NCBI GenBank assembly: GCA_023249405.1
Contig: JAHFCR010000013.1
Span: 1 to 63,810, forward strand
Source of the DNA: Peptococcaceae bacterium
GTDB lineage: Bacteria > Bacillota > DSM-12270 > Thermacetogeniales > Thermacetogeniaceae
Length of the DNA: 63,810 nucleotides
Direction of reading: 5' to 3'
Part shown: positions 8,366 through 17,340 of the stretch, piece after piece
Numbering within the stretch: position 1 is the first letter of the stretch
Layout: each line of letters begins with the position of its first letter
The notes under the pieces: generated by a model
The model's database searches: none
Told to the model about the DNA's origin: nothing
Seen by the model: the letters and a program-made list of their open reading frames with translations, nothing else
Made by a program: the position numbers and the translations under genes

Positions 8366-9364
8366 TTGGAACTGTATCTGGGAATTGACGTCGGTTCGGT
8401 GAGCACCAATCTGGTTGCACTCGACCCGGAGGGGGAGCCCTACCTGGCCCCGTTGTACCTTAGGACGCAGGGCCAGCCGATCGCGGCCATTCAACAGGGA
8501 CTGTCGCTGATCAGCGACCAGTTGACCGGCCGCGATCGGGTCTGCGGTGTGGGCACTACCGGCAGCGCCCGCCAATTGGCCGCTGTCCTGGTAGGGGCGG
8601 ACGTGGTCAAGAATGAGATCTCTGCGCACGCGGTGGCAGCCCTGCGGATGCTGCCGGAGGCCAGAACGGTCATCGAGATCGGCGGGCAGGACTCCAAGAT
8701 CATCATCCTGAAGGATGGGATCGTGGTGGACTTTGCCATGAACACCGTCTGCGCCGCGGGCACCGGTTCATTCCTGGACCAGCAGGCTTTCCGTCTCAAT
8801 CTATCCATCGACGACTTTGGCACCATGGCCGGGCAGGCCAAGGCGCCGGTAAGAATTGCCGGGCGCTGCACGGTCTTTGCTGAGTCCGACATGATCCACA
8901 AGCAGCAAATGGGGCACACCTTGCCGGATATTATCGCCGGCCTGTGTGAAGCTCTGGTGCGCAATTACCTGAACAACGTGGGCAAGGGCAAGGAGATTGC
9001 GGCGCCTGTGGTTTTCCAGGGTGGGGTGGCCGCCAACCAGGGGATGCGGACAGCCTTTGCCAGGGCCCTGAGCACCGAGATCGCGGTGCCCCGCTGGTTC
9101 AATGTGATGGGGGCCTACGGTGCCGCCCTGCTGGCCCGGGAAAAATTTCAGGAGCTGTCCGGAACGAAGTTTCGCGGCTGGCAGGTCTCAACGGTCTCCT
9201 TTCTCCCGCGCAGCTTCGAGTGCAAGGCTTGCCCCAACGGCTGCGAGGTGATCGAGATCAGGCAGGGCCAGGAGATTCTGGCCAGGTGGGGAGACCGCTG
9301 CGGCCGCTGGAGTATCGCTGAGGCGGAAACAGGCCAGAACAGCGCCGCGCCGGCACGCGGATAA
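8366..9364 (+). CDS. Acyl-CoA dehydratase activase (BadF/BadG/BcrA/BcrD ATPase family)
   Basis: ASKHA-fold ATPase of 332 residues that would drive an electron into a dehydratase-like partner. The phosphate-binding loop GIDVGSVSTNLVAL, the NTVCAAGTGSFLDQQ and GRCTVFAESDM motifs (whose cysteines hold the inter-subunit 4Fe-4S cluster in HgdC) and FQGGVAANQG are all present. The C-terminal extension adds another cysteine set (CKACPNGC and RCGRW) seen in activase-related fusion proteins. The start is TTG 8366 behind AAGGAGAG. It ends the trio with the two DUF2229 genes. Confidence 0.85.
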   Translation: MELYLGIDVGSVSTNLVALDPEGEPYLAPLYLRTQGQPIAAIQQGLSLISDQLTGRDRVCGVGTTGSARQLAAVLVGADVVKNEISAHAVAALRMLPEARTVIEIGGQDSKIIILKDGIVVDFAMNTVCAAGTGSFLDQQAFRLNLSIDDFGTMAGQAKAPVRIAGRCTVFAESDMIHKQQMGHTLPDIIAGLCEALVRNYLNNVGKGKEIAAPVVFQGGVAANQGMRTAFARALSTEIAVPRWFNVMGAYGAALLAREKFQELSGTKFRGWQVSTVSFLPRSFECKACPNGCEVIEIRQGQEILARWGDRCGRWSIAEAETGQNSAAPARG

Positions 9365-9385
9365 ATGGTTGCAGGTAAAAAGTCG

Positions 9386-9415
9386 TTGACAATAACGTCT
9401 GGTGTTTTGTAAAAT
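9386..9415 (+). promoter_or_regulatory. Sigma-A-type promoter for trpB2
   Basis: TTGACA at 9386-9391 and TAAAAT at 9410-9415 are separated by 18 bases, 43 bases before the trpB2 start. Confidence 0.65.
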
Positions 9416-9457
9416 TTTAAACGAGGTTTCAAATTAGACGAGCGGAGGAGAGTTGAG

Positions 9458-10816
9458 ATGAGCGACGAGACCAAGATTTTGTTGGAAGAGAAAGAGATCC
9501 CCCAGGCCTGGTACAACATCCAGGCGGACCTGCCAAACCCCCTGTCACCCCCGTTAAACCCAGTCACCAAACAACCAGCGGGACCGGCCGACCTGGCAAA
9601 TATTTTTCCGATGGACCTGATCGCCCAGGAGATGTCGAGGGAGCGCTGGATCGACATTCCCGGCGAGGTGCTGGATATCTATCGCCTATGGAGGCCGACG
9701 CCGGTTTTCCGGGCCAAACGCCTGGAGAAAGCCCTGCAGACACCGGCCCAGATCTACTACAAGTACGAGGGAGTAAGCCCGGCGGGCAGCCACAAGCCGA
9801 ATACGGCCATCGCTCAGGCCTACTATAATAAGAAGTCCGGCATCAACAAGCTGACCACCGAGACCGGGGCCGGACAGTGGGGCAGCGCCCTGAGCCTGGC
9901 CTGCCGTTTCTTTGATATGGAATGTACTGTCTTCATGGTGAGGGTCAGCTACGACCAGAAGCCCTATCGACGTTCCTTCATGGAGGTCTATGGCGCCAAG
10001 GTATTTCCCAGCCCCAGCCCGGAGACCGCTTCCGGGCGCAAGATCCTGGCAGAGCACCCGGATTCCTCGGGCAGCCTGGGAATTGCCATCAGCGAGGCGG
10101 TGGAGATAGCGATGCAGCGGCCGGATACCAACTACTCCCTGGGCAGCGTCCTGAACCACGTGATTTTGCACCAGACGGTGATCGGGCTGGAGGCCAAGGC
10201 CCAGATGGCCAAGGCCGGCGTCTATCCGGATGTGGTCATCGGGTGCCACGGCGGCGGCACCAATTTTGGAGGGATCGCCTTTCCGTTCCTACAGGACAAG
10301 TTCAATGGCCGGAAGGTCCGTGCGCTGGCCGTAGAACCGCTCGCCTGCCCCACCCTGACCAAGGGCAAGTTTTTATACGATCTGGGGGATGTGGCCGGCT
10401 TCACCCCGCTGATGGAGATGTACACCCTCGGGCACAACTTCATGCCACCGGGCATCCATGCGGGTGGCCTACGCTACCACGGGGCCTCGCCACTGGTGAG
10501 CAGGCTGTTGCATGATGGCCTGATCGAGGCCCAGGCATATAAGCAGACCGATGTCTTCAAGAGTGCCGTGCTGTTTGCCCGGAACGAGGGGATCCTGCCG
10601 GCCCCGGAATCGGCTCATGCCATTCACGGCGCCGTGACAGAAGCCCTGGAAGCCAGAGAAGCGGGAGAGAAAAGGGTCATCCTCTTCAACCTGAGCGGCC
10701 ATGGCTACTTCGATCTGACCGCCTATGACTCCTATCTGGGAAACAGACTGGATGACGTGGAGTATGCTCCCGAGGACCTGGAGGCCAGCCTGAGGGACAT
10801 TGGCAGCGTCGGTTAA
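9458..10816 (+). CDS. trpB: Tryptophan synthase beta chain, type 2 (TrpB2)
   Basis: PLP enzyme of 452 residues that joins indole and serine to make tryptophan. It belongs to the longer TrpB2 subgroup: the N-terminal extension ([23 protein letters not shown]) and the PLP lysine K113 in GSHKPNTA are clear. ETGAGQWG and the GGGTNFGG phosphate-binding loop are also present. No trpA or other trp gene is nearby; TrpB2 proteins usually work without TrpA, often salvaging free indole. It has its own promoter and is closed by a hairpin, so it is a single-gene unit. Confidence 0.92.
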   Translation: MSDETKILLEEKEIPQAWYNIQADLPNPLSPPLNPVTKQPAGPADLANIFPMDLIAQEMSRERWIDIPGEVLDIYRLWRPTPVFRAKRLEKALQTPAQIYYKYEGVSPAGSHKPNTAIAQAYYNKKSGINKLTTETGAGQWGSALSLACRFFDMECTVFMVRVSYDQKPYRRSFMEVYGAKVFPSPSPETASGRKILAEHPDSSGSLGIAISEAVEIAMQRPDTNYSLGSVLNHVILHQTVIGLEAKAQMAKAGVYPDVVIGCHGGGTNFGGIAFPFLQDKFNGRKVRALAVEPLACPTLTKGKFLYDLGDVAGFTPLMEMYTLGHNFMPPGIHAGGLRYHGASPLVSRLLHDGLIEAQAYKQTDVFKSAVLFARNEGILPAPESAHAIHGAVTEALEAREAGEKRVILFNLSGHGYFDLTAYDSYLGNRLDDVEYAPEDLEASLRDIGSVG

Positions 10817-10845
10817 ACTCCGGGGGCCAAGACAGAGCTATGATC

Positions 10846-10875
10846 AAGGAGAACCAGGCATGCCGGGTTCTCCTT
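10846..10875 (+). terminator. Hairpin after trpB2
   Basis: AAGGAGAACC pairs with GGTTCTCCTT (10 bp). The T run after it is poor, so termination may be weak. Confidence 0.5.
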
Positions 10876-11058
10876 GGCTTTGATCTCCTTAGAGGGCAAC
10901 CGGACACCCGGCATAAAAGAAGCGCCGGCAAGTGGACTATTGGTTGCGCCTGGCTGTTGGCGCAGGCTTGGGGCATGGGCTTCATTGACACCTTTTGGAA
11001 GGGCATGTTAGAATAACCTGAACAAAGAGGGGCCACAGAGGCAGGAGGAAGAGTGCCG

Positions 11059-12393
11059 ATGAGATTGCAGGGGACCATGAAGATCAATAACAGTGGACAC
11101 CTGGAGATCGGCGGTTGCGATATTGTGGATCTGGCCCGGTCTTACGGGACGCCCTTGCAGGTGATCGACGAAGACCTGCTGCGCCGGAACTGCCGGGAGT
11201 ACCGCCAGGCTTTCAGCCTTGCCGGGCAAGCGGATCTGGTATTTTATGCATCAAAGGCCCTGCTGGTCAAAGCGATCGCCAGCATCATCCGGGAGGAAGG
11301 CCTGTGCCTGGATGTGGTCTCCGGGGGTGAGTTGTTCATCGCCTTGCAGGCTGGCTTCCCGCCGCAAAGAATCGTTTTTCACGGGAACAACAAGTCTCCT
11401 TCGGAGATGGAGTTTGCTCTGGTCAGCGGTGTGGGCCGGATAGTCATAGACAACTATTTCGAGCTGGAAACCCTGGAACGGTTGGCGGAGGCCAATGGTT
11501 GGCGTCCGCCGGTACTGCTGCGCGTCGCCCCGGGGATCGAGGCCCACAGCCATGAATATATCAGGACCGGTCAAACCGATTCCAAGTTCGGTTTCACCCT
11601 GGCCAACGGGGATATATTCCGGGCGGTACAGGCGGCCCTCAATGCCGCCCACCTCGACCTGAGAGGCCTGCACTGCCATATCGGCTCGCAGATCCTGGAA
11701 CTGGATGCCTTTCGCCATACCGCCGCAGTGATGATCGAACTGTTGCAGTCGCTGCGCGTCAGGTACGGGTGGACGGCTGCGGAGCTGGATCTGGGTGGCG
11801 GCCTGGGGGTCTACTATACTACAGGAGATGAGCCGCCGGCCATCGCCCATTATGCTGCTGCCGTGCGGGAGAGCGTGGAGCAGTCCTGCCGCAAGCATGA
11901 TTATCCCCGGCCCAGGATCCTGGTAGAGCCGGGTCGATCCGTGATCTCACCGCCCGGTACGACCATTTACACTATCGGCGCCATCAAGGATATTCCGGGC
12001 ATCCGCAAATATGTGTCGGTGGACGGCGGCATGAACGACAACCCGCGCCCGGCTCTCTACCAGGCACAGTATGAGGGGCTGCTGGCCAACAAGGCTGGCC
12101 AACCGCCGCAGGAGGTGGTGGCGGTGAGCGGAAGATGCTGCGAATCTGGGGATATGCTGATCTGGGACCTGCACACCCCCCTGATGACCTCTGGAGACCT
12201 GCTGGCTATTTCCTGCACCGGCGCCTACACCTATTCCATGTCCAGCAACTATAACTGCCTGCCGCGCCCAGCCATGGTCCTGGCCTGTGATGGGCATGCA
12301 GACCTGATCGTCGGCCGGGAGACCTACGATGACCTGGTGAAACACCACCAGACGCCGGAGCGCCTGGCTGCGAAGGGAGCCGTGCATGTTTAA
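11059..12393 (+). CDS. lysA: Diaminopimelate decarboxylase
   Basis: PLP-dependent fold-III decarboxylase making lysine from meso-diaminopimelate. K66 in VFYASKALL binds PLP; HCHIGSQ-like LHCHIGSQILE, ELDLGGGLGVYY, EPGRSVI and the active-site CESGD motif are all present. ATG 11059 is chosen because AGGAGG (11043-11048) is ten bases upstream; a GTG at 11053 is also possible but lies only four bases from the same site. It overlaps the next gene by 8 bases. lysA near spoVA and scpAB is a common Firmicutes order. Confidence 0.93.
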   Translation: MRLQGTMKINNSGHLEIGGCDIVDLARSYGTPLQVIDEDLLRRNCREYRQAFSLAGQADLVFYASKALLVKAIASIIREEGLCLDVVSGGELFIALQAGFPPQRIVFHGNNKSPSEMEFALVSGVGRIVIDNYFELETLERLAEANGWRPPVLLRVAPGIEAHSHEYIRTGQTDSKFGFTLANGDIFRAVQAALNAAHLDLRGLHCHIGSQILELDAFRHTAAVMIELLQSLRVRYGWTAAELDLGGGLGVYYTTGDEPPAIAHYAAAVRESVEQSCRKHDYPRPRILVEPGRSVISPPGTTIYTIGAIKDIPGIRKYVSVDGGMNDNPRPALYQAQYEGLLANKAGQPPQEVVAVSGRCCESGDMLIWDLHTPLMTSGDLLAISCTGAYTYSMSSNYNCLPRPAMVLACDGHADLIVGRETYDDLVKHHQTPERLAAKGAVHV

Positions 12394-13018
12394 CCTCGAC
12401 ATAGCCCAGATGTTCTTATGGCTTCCAGGCGTCATCATCGCCCTCACCTTTCACGAGTATGCGCATGGAAGTGTTGCCGACTGGCTGGGCGATCCCACCC
12501 CGCGCTATCAGGGGAGGCTGACCCTGAACCCGCTGGCCCATCTCGATCCGCTTGGGTTTATCCTGCTGCTGATACTCCATTTTGGCTGGGCGAAACCAGT
12601 GCAGGTCAACCCGCTCAATTTTAAAGGTGACCGGTACAGGGGCATGGTGCTGGTATCTCTGGCCGGTCCTGGCATGAATCTGTTAGTCGCTTTCACGGCG
12701 ACGCTGATCTGGGCTTTGGCCATTCCAGAAGGGGCGAGCCTTTACCTGATTGTGATCATGAGAGACATTATTATGATCAACATTTACCTGGCCCTGTTCA
12801 ACCTGATCCCGGTGCCGCCCCTTGATGGGTCGCAGATCCTGGCGGGTCTGGTTCGAAGCGCTGACTTTGTTTATAATCTGCAAAGGTACGGTTATATCAT
12901 CCTGATCGTGCTCATCTTTACCGGAATAGTGGGGATAGTCCTTGGTCCAGTCTCCAATTTTATATACAGCCTTTTTTATCTTGTAGCTCAAGGAATTGCC
13001 CATCTGGTAGGCTTATAG
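12386..13018 (+). CDS. M50-family (site-2 protease-like) membrane peptidase
   Basis: Polytopic membrane zinc protease of 210 residues. The zinc ligands are H23-E24-x-x-H27 (TFHEYAHG), and the third ligand region is NLIPVPPLDGSQIL. The NPLAHLDPLG motif and five to six hydrophobic segments are typical of the short M50B clade. It overlaps lysA by 8 bases, so it is translated from the same message. Substrate unknown; spoIVFB-like regulators are a different subgroup. Confidence 0.85.
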   Translation: MFNLDIAQMFLWLPGVIIALTFHEYAHGSVADWLGDPTPRYQGRLTLNPLAHLDPLGFILLLILHFGWAKPVQVNPLNFKGDRYRGMVLVSLAGPGMNLLVAFTATLIWALAIPEGASLYLIVIMRDIIMINIYLALFNLIPVPPLDGSQILAGLVRSADFVYNLQRYGYIILIVLIFTGIVGIVLGPVSNFIYSLFYLVAQGIAHLVGL

Positions 13019-13092
13019 CTGCCTGTCATACAACCGGAGCGGGCTTAGAAAAATACCGGGGTTGCAGGGATATTTAAAATATTTAAGAAGGA

Positions 13093-14181
13093 ATGGGAAT
13101 ATTGGATAATAACCTTGGTTCGGAGAGCAAAACCTTTCAGGCATCCTTGAACAGAAGCAAGGAATTGGAAAAAGACATTGATAAAAACCCCTCTAAATAT
13201 AGAGTTTTGACAGGAGACCGACCGACAGGAAGCTTGCATATCGGGCATCTCTTCGGTTCATTGCAAAACAGGGTCAGATTTCAAAATATTGGGGTAAAGA
13301 CGTTTGTGGTGATTGCTGATTACCAGGTATTAACAGATAGGGATTCAGCCAGCGATATTTCCAAAAACGTCAAGGAGCTAGTGATCGATTACCTATCTAC
13401 AGGAATCGACCCGGCCAAGACCTGCATATTTCCGCACAGCCATATTCCGGAGCTAAACCAACTGCTCGTTCCGTTTTTGTTTCTGGTCAGTAAATCCGAA
13501 CTCGACAGAAACCCTACGGTTAAAGAAGAGATCGCTGCCGCCGGGTTAAGCAATATTAACGCTGGCATGTATGTGTATCCGGTGCATCAGGCGGCGGATA
13601 TCTTATCTGTAAGAGGCAACCTGGTTCCTGTCGGTAAAGATCAGCTCCCTCACCTCGAACTGTGCAGAACTATAGCCAGAAGATTTAATCAGAGGTTTGG
13701 GAATGGCAAAGAAGTTTTCAAAGAGCCTGAAGCCTTGCTTAGCAACTCTCCCAATATTTTGGGACTGGATGGAACCCAAAAAATGAGCAAGAGCCGCAAC
13801 AATGCTATATTTTTATCTGCAACCAGCGATGAAACCGCCCGGCTGATCAAAAAAGCGAAAACAGACTCCATCAAAACAATCTACTATGATCCCCAAAACA
13901 GGCCCGAAGTCTCTAACTTGCTGCATCTGATCTCCCTGGTTACCAAAGAAGACCCCTTTGCTATCGCCGAACACGTTGGAGACGGTGGTTCCTCCAAACT
14001 CAAACAGCTGTTGACGGAATCGCTGAACGACTGCCTGAAACCGATACGCCAAAGAAGACAAGAATTGCTCGATGACGAACAGTACATCCGGGACGTCTTG
14101 AGCAGCGGTATTCAAAAAGCGAGGGCGGAAGCGGCAATAACCTTGCTTAAAGTAAGACAGGCCATGAATATGGAGTTCTAG
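13093..14181 (+). CDS. trpS: Tryptophanyl-tRNA synthetase, second (TrpRS II) type
   Basis: Class I synthetase of 362 residues charging tRNA-Trp. The HIGH signature is intact in TGSLHIGHLFG and the KMSKS loop in TQKMSKSRNN. VLTGDRPTG, SLQNRVRFQ, NPTVKEEIA and YPVHQAADIL fit the divergent TrpRS II group (known from Deinococcus and Streptomyces) rather than the common bacterial form. An N-terminal extension of about 35 residues precedes the catalytic fold. The gene is visibly richer in A+T than its neighbours (many AAA, AAT and TTA codons), which suggests gene replacement by transfer. Its location between the M50 gene and scpA is the usual clostridial trpS position. Confidence 0.88.
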   Translation: MGILDNNLGSESKTFQASLNRSKELEKDIDKNPSKYRVLTGDRPTGSLHIGHLFGSLQNRVRFQNIGVKTFVVIADYQVLTDRDSASDISKNVKELVIDYLSTGIDPAKTCIFPHSHIPELNQLLVPFLFLVSKSELDRNPTVKEEIAAAGLSNINAGMYVYPVHQAADILSVRGNLVPVGKDQLPHLELCRTIARRFNQRFGNGKEVFKEPEALLSNSPNILGLDGTQKMSKSRNNAIFLSATSDETARLIKKAKTDSIKTIYYDPQNRPEVSNLLHLISLVTKEDPFAIAEHVGDGGSSKLKQLLTESLNDCLKPIRQRRQELLDDEQYIRDVLSSGIQKARAEAAITLLKVRQAMNMEF

Positions 14182-14234
14182 AAACAGGTGCAGGTTAAGG
14201 CAAGGTCAGGAAGAAGAGCAGGCGGCGATGAGGC

Positions 14235-14954
14235 TTGGATTACCTGATAAAACTGGATGATTATGAGGGACCGCTGGATCGGCTCTTGAAACTGGTGGAA
14301 AAACAGGAGATTGACGCAGCCCTGGTGCCGGTTTATACGGTGATCCGGCAGCTGATCGATTGCCTGGAAGCGGTTGCTTATGCCGACATCGATGAGGGTG
14401 GGCGCTTTCTAGTACTGGCGTCTACCCTGCTGGCTATCAAGGCGCAGTTGTTGTTACCGCAGCAGGAGGCCGCCTCCGGCCTGGATGGCAGTTGGGATGA
14501 GGCTGAACTGGAGGACGGCTTTGCCATGACCGTAGAGACAGAATACCTGAAGATCAGGGATGTTGCCAGAACCCTGGAGGACTGCGCCAGAAACTGGATC
14601 ATGAGCTATAAGCGTCCACTGATACAGCAACCTGATCAGCCTCTGCCAACGGAGATCAGGGATGACGTCAACCGGCTGGTAGCTGCCTTCAGGGAGATCT
14701 TAGAGCGCGCCCCCTCGGAGCCGGGTCCTTACCTGGTGGAGATGGCCGTCAATTTCGAGGATAAAATGGAGGCCGTGTTCAAGAGGGTTGCCGGCTTGAG
14801 GGACGGCCTTCCCTTTCAGCAACTGTTCGAGGACGCTGACCGTCTCGAAGTGATCTACAGGTTCCTGGCTGTTCTGGAACTGGTGTTTCAGGGACGCCTC
14901 AGGCTGGCGCAACAGGATGAAGATCAGCTACTTCTGCTGGCGGTGATAGTATGA
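14235..14954 (+). CDS. scpA: Segregation and condensation protein A
   Basis: Kleisin subunit (239 residues) that bridges SMC heads in chromosome condensation. The N-terminal kleisin motif DYEGPLDRLLKLVEKQEID and the FLVLASTLLAIKAQLLLP helix are clear; the C-terminal winged helix ends at the stop. A TTG start at 14235 is used. It is followed by scpB 19 bases later. Confidence 0.9.
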   Translation: MDYLIKLDDYEGPLDRLLKLVEKQEIDAALVPVYTVIRQLIDCLEAVAYADIDEGGRFLVLASTLLAIKAQLLLPQQEAASGLDGSWDEAELEDGFAMTVETEYLKIRDVARTLEDCARNWIMSYKRPLIQQPDQPLPTEIRDDVNRLVAAFREILERAPSEPGPYLVEMAVNFEDKMEAVFKRVAGLRDGLPFQQLFEDADRLEVIYRFLAVLELVFQGRLRLAQQDEDQLLLLAVIV

Positions 14955-14973
14955 TCTTGAGGTGGGGGAGCAG

Positions 14974-15507
14974 ATGCCGGTAATATTTCCAAAAGAGGCT
15001 ATGGCAGCACTGGATGCACTGCTTTTTGTCTCGCCAAGGCCGCTTTCTGCAGCCACCCTGACGCGGCTGACCGGTCTGGCGCCGGATGATATCGCCGCCC
15101 TGTTAAAAGAGCTGGGCACGGTCTATGACCAGCCGGGGCATGGAGTCAGGCTGGTGCAGATAGCCCAGGGCTACCAACTGGTAACCGATCCGCAACTCCA
15201 TGCTTATGTGGAAAAGCTGCATCTGGAGAGAGGCCGTGAACAGTTGTTATCCCAGCCCGCTTTGGAAACGCTGAGCATCATCGCCTATTACCAGCCGGCG
15301 ACGAGAGCCCGGATAGAGGCGATCCGCGGCGTTAAAACCGACCATCTACTGGCTACCCTGCTGGAACGCGGCCTGATCAAGGAGGCCGGGCGGGGCGATG
15401 GGCCTGGCAGACCGGTTTTATACGCAACCACCTCCGGTTTTCTGGAATATTTCGGTTTAAGAGACCTCAGAGATCTCCCTGCATTGGAAGCCTTGAAAAA
15501 GCCCTGA
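14974..15507 (+). CDS. scpB: Segregation and condensation protein B
   Basis: Winged-helix partner of ScpA and SMC, 177 residues from ATG 14974. Diagnostic segments are ALDALLFVSPRPLSAATL, GYQLVTDPQ and LETLSIIAYYQPATRARIEAIRGV, followed by the second winged helix GRPVLYATTSGFLEYFGL. A GTG at 14962 is in frame but lacks a good ribosome site, while GAGGTGG lies eight bases before the ATG. Confidence 0.93.
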   Translation: MPVIFPKEAMAALDALLFVSPRPLSAATLTRLTGLAPDDIAALLKELGTVYDQPGHGVRLVQIAQGYQLVTDPQLHAYVEKLHLERGREQLLSQPALETLSIIAYYQPATRARIEAIRGVKTDHLLATLLERGLIKEAGRGDGPGRPVLYATTSGFLEYFGLRDLRDLPALEALKKP

Positions 15508-15609
15508 ATGTGTTAAGGATGTATACTTCTGGAACTGGGCGCAAATCTTATCATTGACCCGTCTACTAAGTTTGCCGCGAACGTTGATGGCTGCAGCGGG
15601 GGTGATGGT

Positions 15610-16281
15610 TTGCACCACATTGTTTATTTATGGCCAATAATTTCGGTGATCACCGCTGGTATCTTGCTGATGTTGGTAATGTTGCCGGTTCAGATTCGCA
15701 TTATCTATGAGGGCCATGGACGCAGCCATAAGGTCCAATTGGGATTGGGGTTCTTCAATGGAAGACTGCGCCTTAATACCAAGTGGTTGCCGCCTGCCCC
15801 GGACAGATCGAAAGCGTCGCTTAAAATTACCCGAAAAAGAGCACTTGTCCGCTACAAGCCTCTGCTGGGATCAGGAGGGGTAGACTTGATGGTTCAGTGG
15901 CGCCGGCTGCGGCAGATGATCACCGTAGTCAGGCGCAGTCTGGGGGCGCTCAGTTCATTTCTGCACCGCAGTGTCTGCACCAGACTGCGTTGGGAAACCG
16001 GCTTCGGCCTGGATGATTACGCGGCTACCGGGTTGACCGCCGGATTGATCTGGGCTGGCAAGGGACTGTTGATCGGGTTTTTCTCGCGATACCTGCGAAT
16101 CAACTCCGAGGGCGTCAGGATTGTTGTGGCCCCACAGTTTGGCAAGGCTTTCTATCAGAGCAATCTGGATTGCATATTGGAGACCTCTTTAGGCTATATT
16201 ATGATCGTAGTTCTTAAGCTCTGTGCGATCTGGCTGCTAAAAAGCCCAAGAATAATATTGAGGAGGAAACGCTATGCCTGA
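15610..16281 (+). CDS. DUF2953 protein (YtfI-like)
   Basis: A 223-residue protein with one N-terminal membrane helix (residues 5-27), a basic middle and a conserved RWETGFGLDDYAATGLTAGLIWAGKG stretch characteristic of DUF2953. Function is unknown; the gene is paired with gerW/ytfJ in spore formers, and here it overlaps it by 8 bases, so both are probably sporulation genes. The TTG start at 15610 follows GGGGGTGA. Confidence 0.75.
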   Translation: MHHIVYLWPIISVITAGILLMLVMLPVQIRIIYEGHGRSHKVQLGLGFFNGRLRLNTKWLPPAPDRSKASLKITRKRALVRYKPLLGSGGVDLMVQWRRLRQMITVVRRSLGALSSFLHRSVCTRLRWETGFGLDDYAATGLTAGLIWAGKGLLIGFFSRYLRINSEGVRIVVAPQFGKAFYQSNLDCILETSLGYIMIVVLKLCAIWLLKSPRIILRRKRYA

Positions 16282-16660
16282 CCACCCCATCGAGGCGTTA
16301 ATGAAAACAGCAATGGAGAGTATCAAGGAAATGGTTGATGTCAATACCATCGTCGGAGATCCTGTAGAAACGCCGGACGGTAACGTGATCATGCCGGTTT
16401 CCCGGGTCTCCTGCGGTTTTGCCGCCGGAGGCGCCGACTATGCGCCGGAGGCACGCCGTGATACCACCGGGGCGTTGCCTTTTGGAGGCGGGAGCGGCGG
16501 CGGCGTTTCTGTACAACCGGTTGGATTTCTAGTGGTGGGCCATGACCAGGTACGGCTGCTACCGGTTGATGCCAATCCTGTCTTTGACCGCCTGATTGAC
16601 ATGGCGCCGAGCTTCATGGAGAAGCTCAAAGACATGATGCATGGGGACTCCGACGACTGA
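16274..16660 (+). CDS. Sporulation protein GerW/YtfJ family
   Basis: A 128-residue protein with the YtfJ pattern: HPIEALMKTAMESIKEMVDVNTIVGDP, VIMPVSRVSCGFAAGG, a glycine-rich GGGSGGGVSVQPVGFLV and a C-terminal helix DRLIDMAPSFMEKLKDMM. GerW is needed for normal L-alanine germination in Bacillus. No signal peptide. It is the last gene of the conserved scpAB block; the usual next genes (dacB-spmA-spmB) begin only at 32743. Confidence 0.88.
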   Translation: MPDHPIEALMKTAMESIKEMVDVNTIVGDPVETPDGNVIMPVSRVSCGFAAGGADYAPEARRDTTGALPFGGGSGGGVSVQPVGFLVVGHDQVRLLPVDANPVFDRLIDMAPSFMEKLKDMMHGDSDD

Positions 16661-16736
16661 AAACGGGCAGTAAGTGTCATGCGGATGTAACCGGACAGAG
16701 GCCGACTAGATCTCTAACTTCCAGTATTAGTGGAAA

Positions 16737-17051
16737 TTGTGCCGGTGGCGTTTCTTGATTAACATTGGCTCAAATTCGTCCTTGCGATCGCAGGAGACGT
16801 CCTGGGCTCATATCTCCCGTGAGCGGCCCTCATCTCTTGGAGATATGTCCCGTTGCGGCTGTTTTTGGTTTTTTTGTGGCGGTAATCGTATCTCGAGTGG
16901 TCCAGTTCATTCTCCAATTCTGTTTCTAGAAACTTCTGGATGGTATCCCTGAACAGTTTTCTTTCAAGGCGTTCTGTATATCTGATATGTTCTTCAGATT
17001 CTTCTCCTTAATAAACTGCTGGATCTGCTCATCGTTGAAAATGCCTTCCAT
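16737..17051 (-). pseudogene. Decayed IS256-family transposase, N-terminal remnant
   Basis: Read on the minus strand from ATG 17051, three frames together rebuild the start of an IS256/mutator transposase: MEGIFNDEQIQQFIKE, then after a frameshift FRDTIQKFLETELENEL and HKKTKNSRNG, then after another DRKDEFEPMLIKKRHRHN. This is the family order of N-terminal helices, SRNG motif and VPRDRxxEFEP-like block. The DDE catalytic part is absent. At least two frameshifts and a 3' truncation make it inactive. It marks the left border of the accessory block. Confidence 0.75.
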
Positions 17052-17340
17052 AAAAAAAACCCCCCTTGAATGTGATTTTAATTGATGGTTTCGCAGGAGG
17101 TTTACACATTTGTTGGACAGTCTTTTGTAATAATTTCTTAAGGATGTAGTATTTTATGGACAAAATGACACGCCTGATCATGCTATATCCTTGGGATTTG
17201 ATACTGGTGCGCCTTGTTAAAGAATTACTCCTTTGTTCAGAAATATTTTTGAGATATTTTTAAGGCAATTAAAAATCAGTTAGTGAGGAAGCTGGGTAAT
17301 TTAAAAATATCTCTTTTATTTGAATTAAGGAGGCAAAGAC
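17052..17340 (+). other. A+T-rich intergenic stretch
   Basis: Between the transposase remnant and the receiver-PAS-LuxR gene the DNA is clearly A+T rich, with several T and A runs. I see no open frame, and no promoter pair good enough to call. It probably holds the promoter of the 17341 gene. Confidence 0.4.

Noticed and set aside
16737-16952. A 71-codon plus-strand frame
   Set aside because: It is the antisense of the IS256 transposase remnant, which explains the sequence better.
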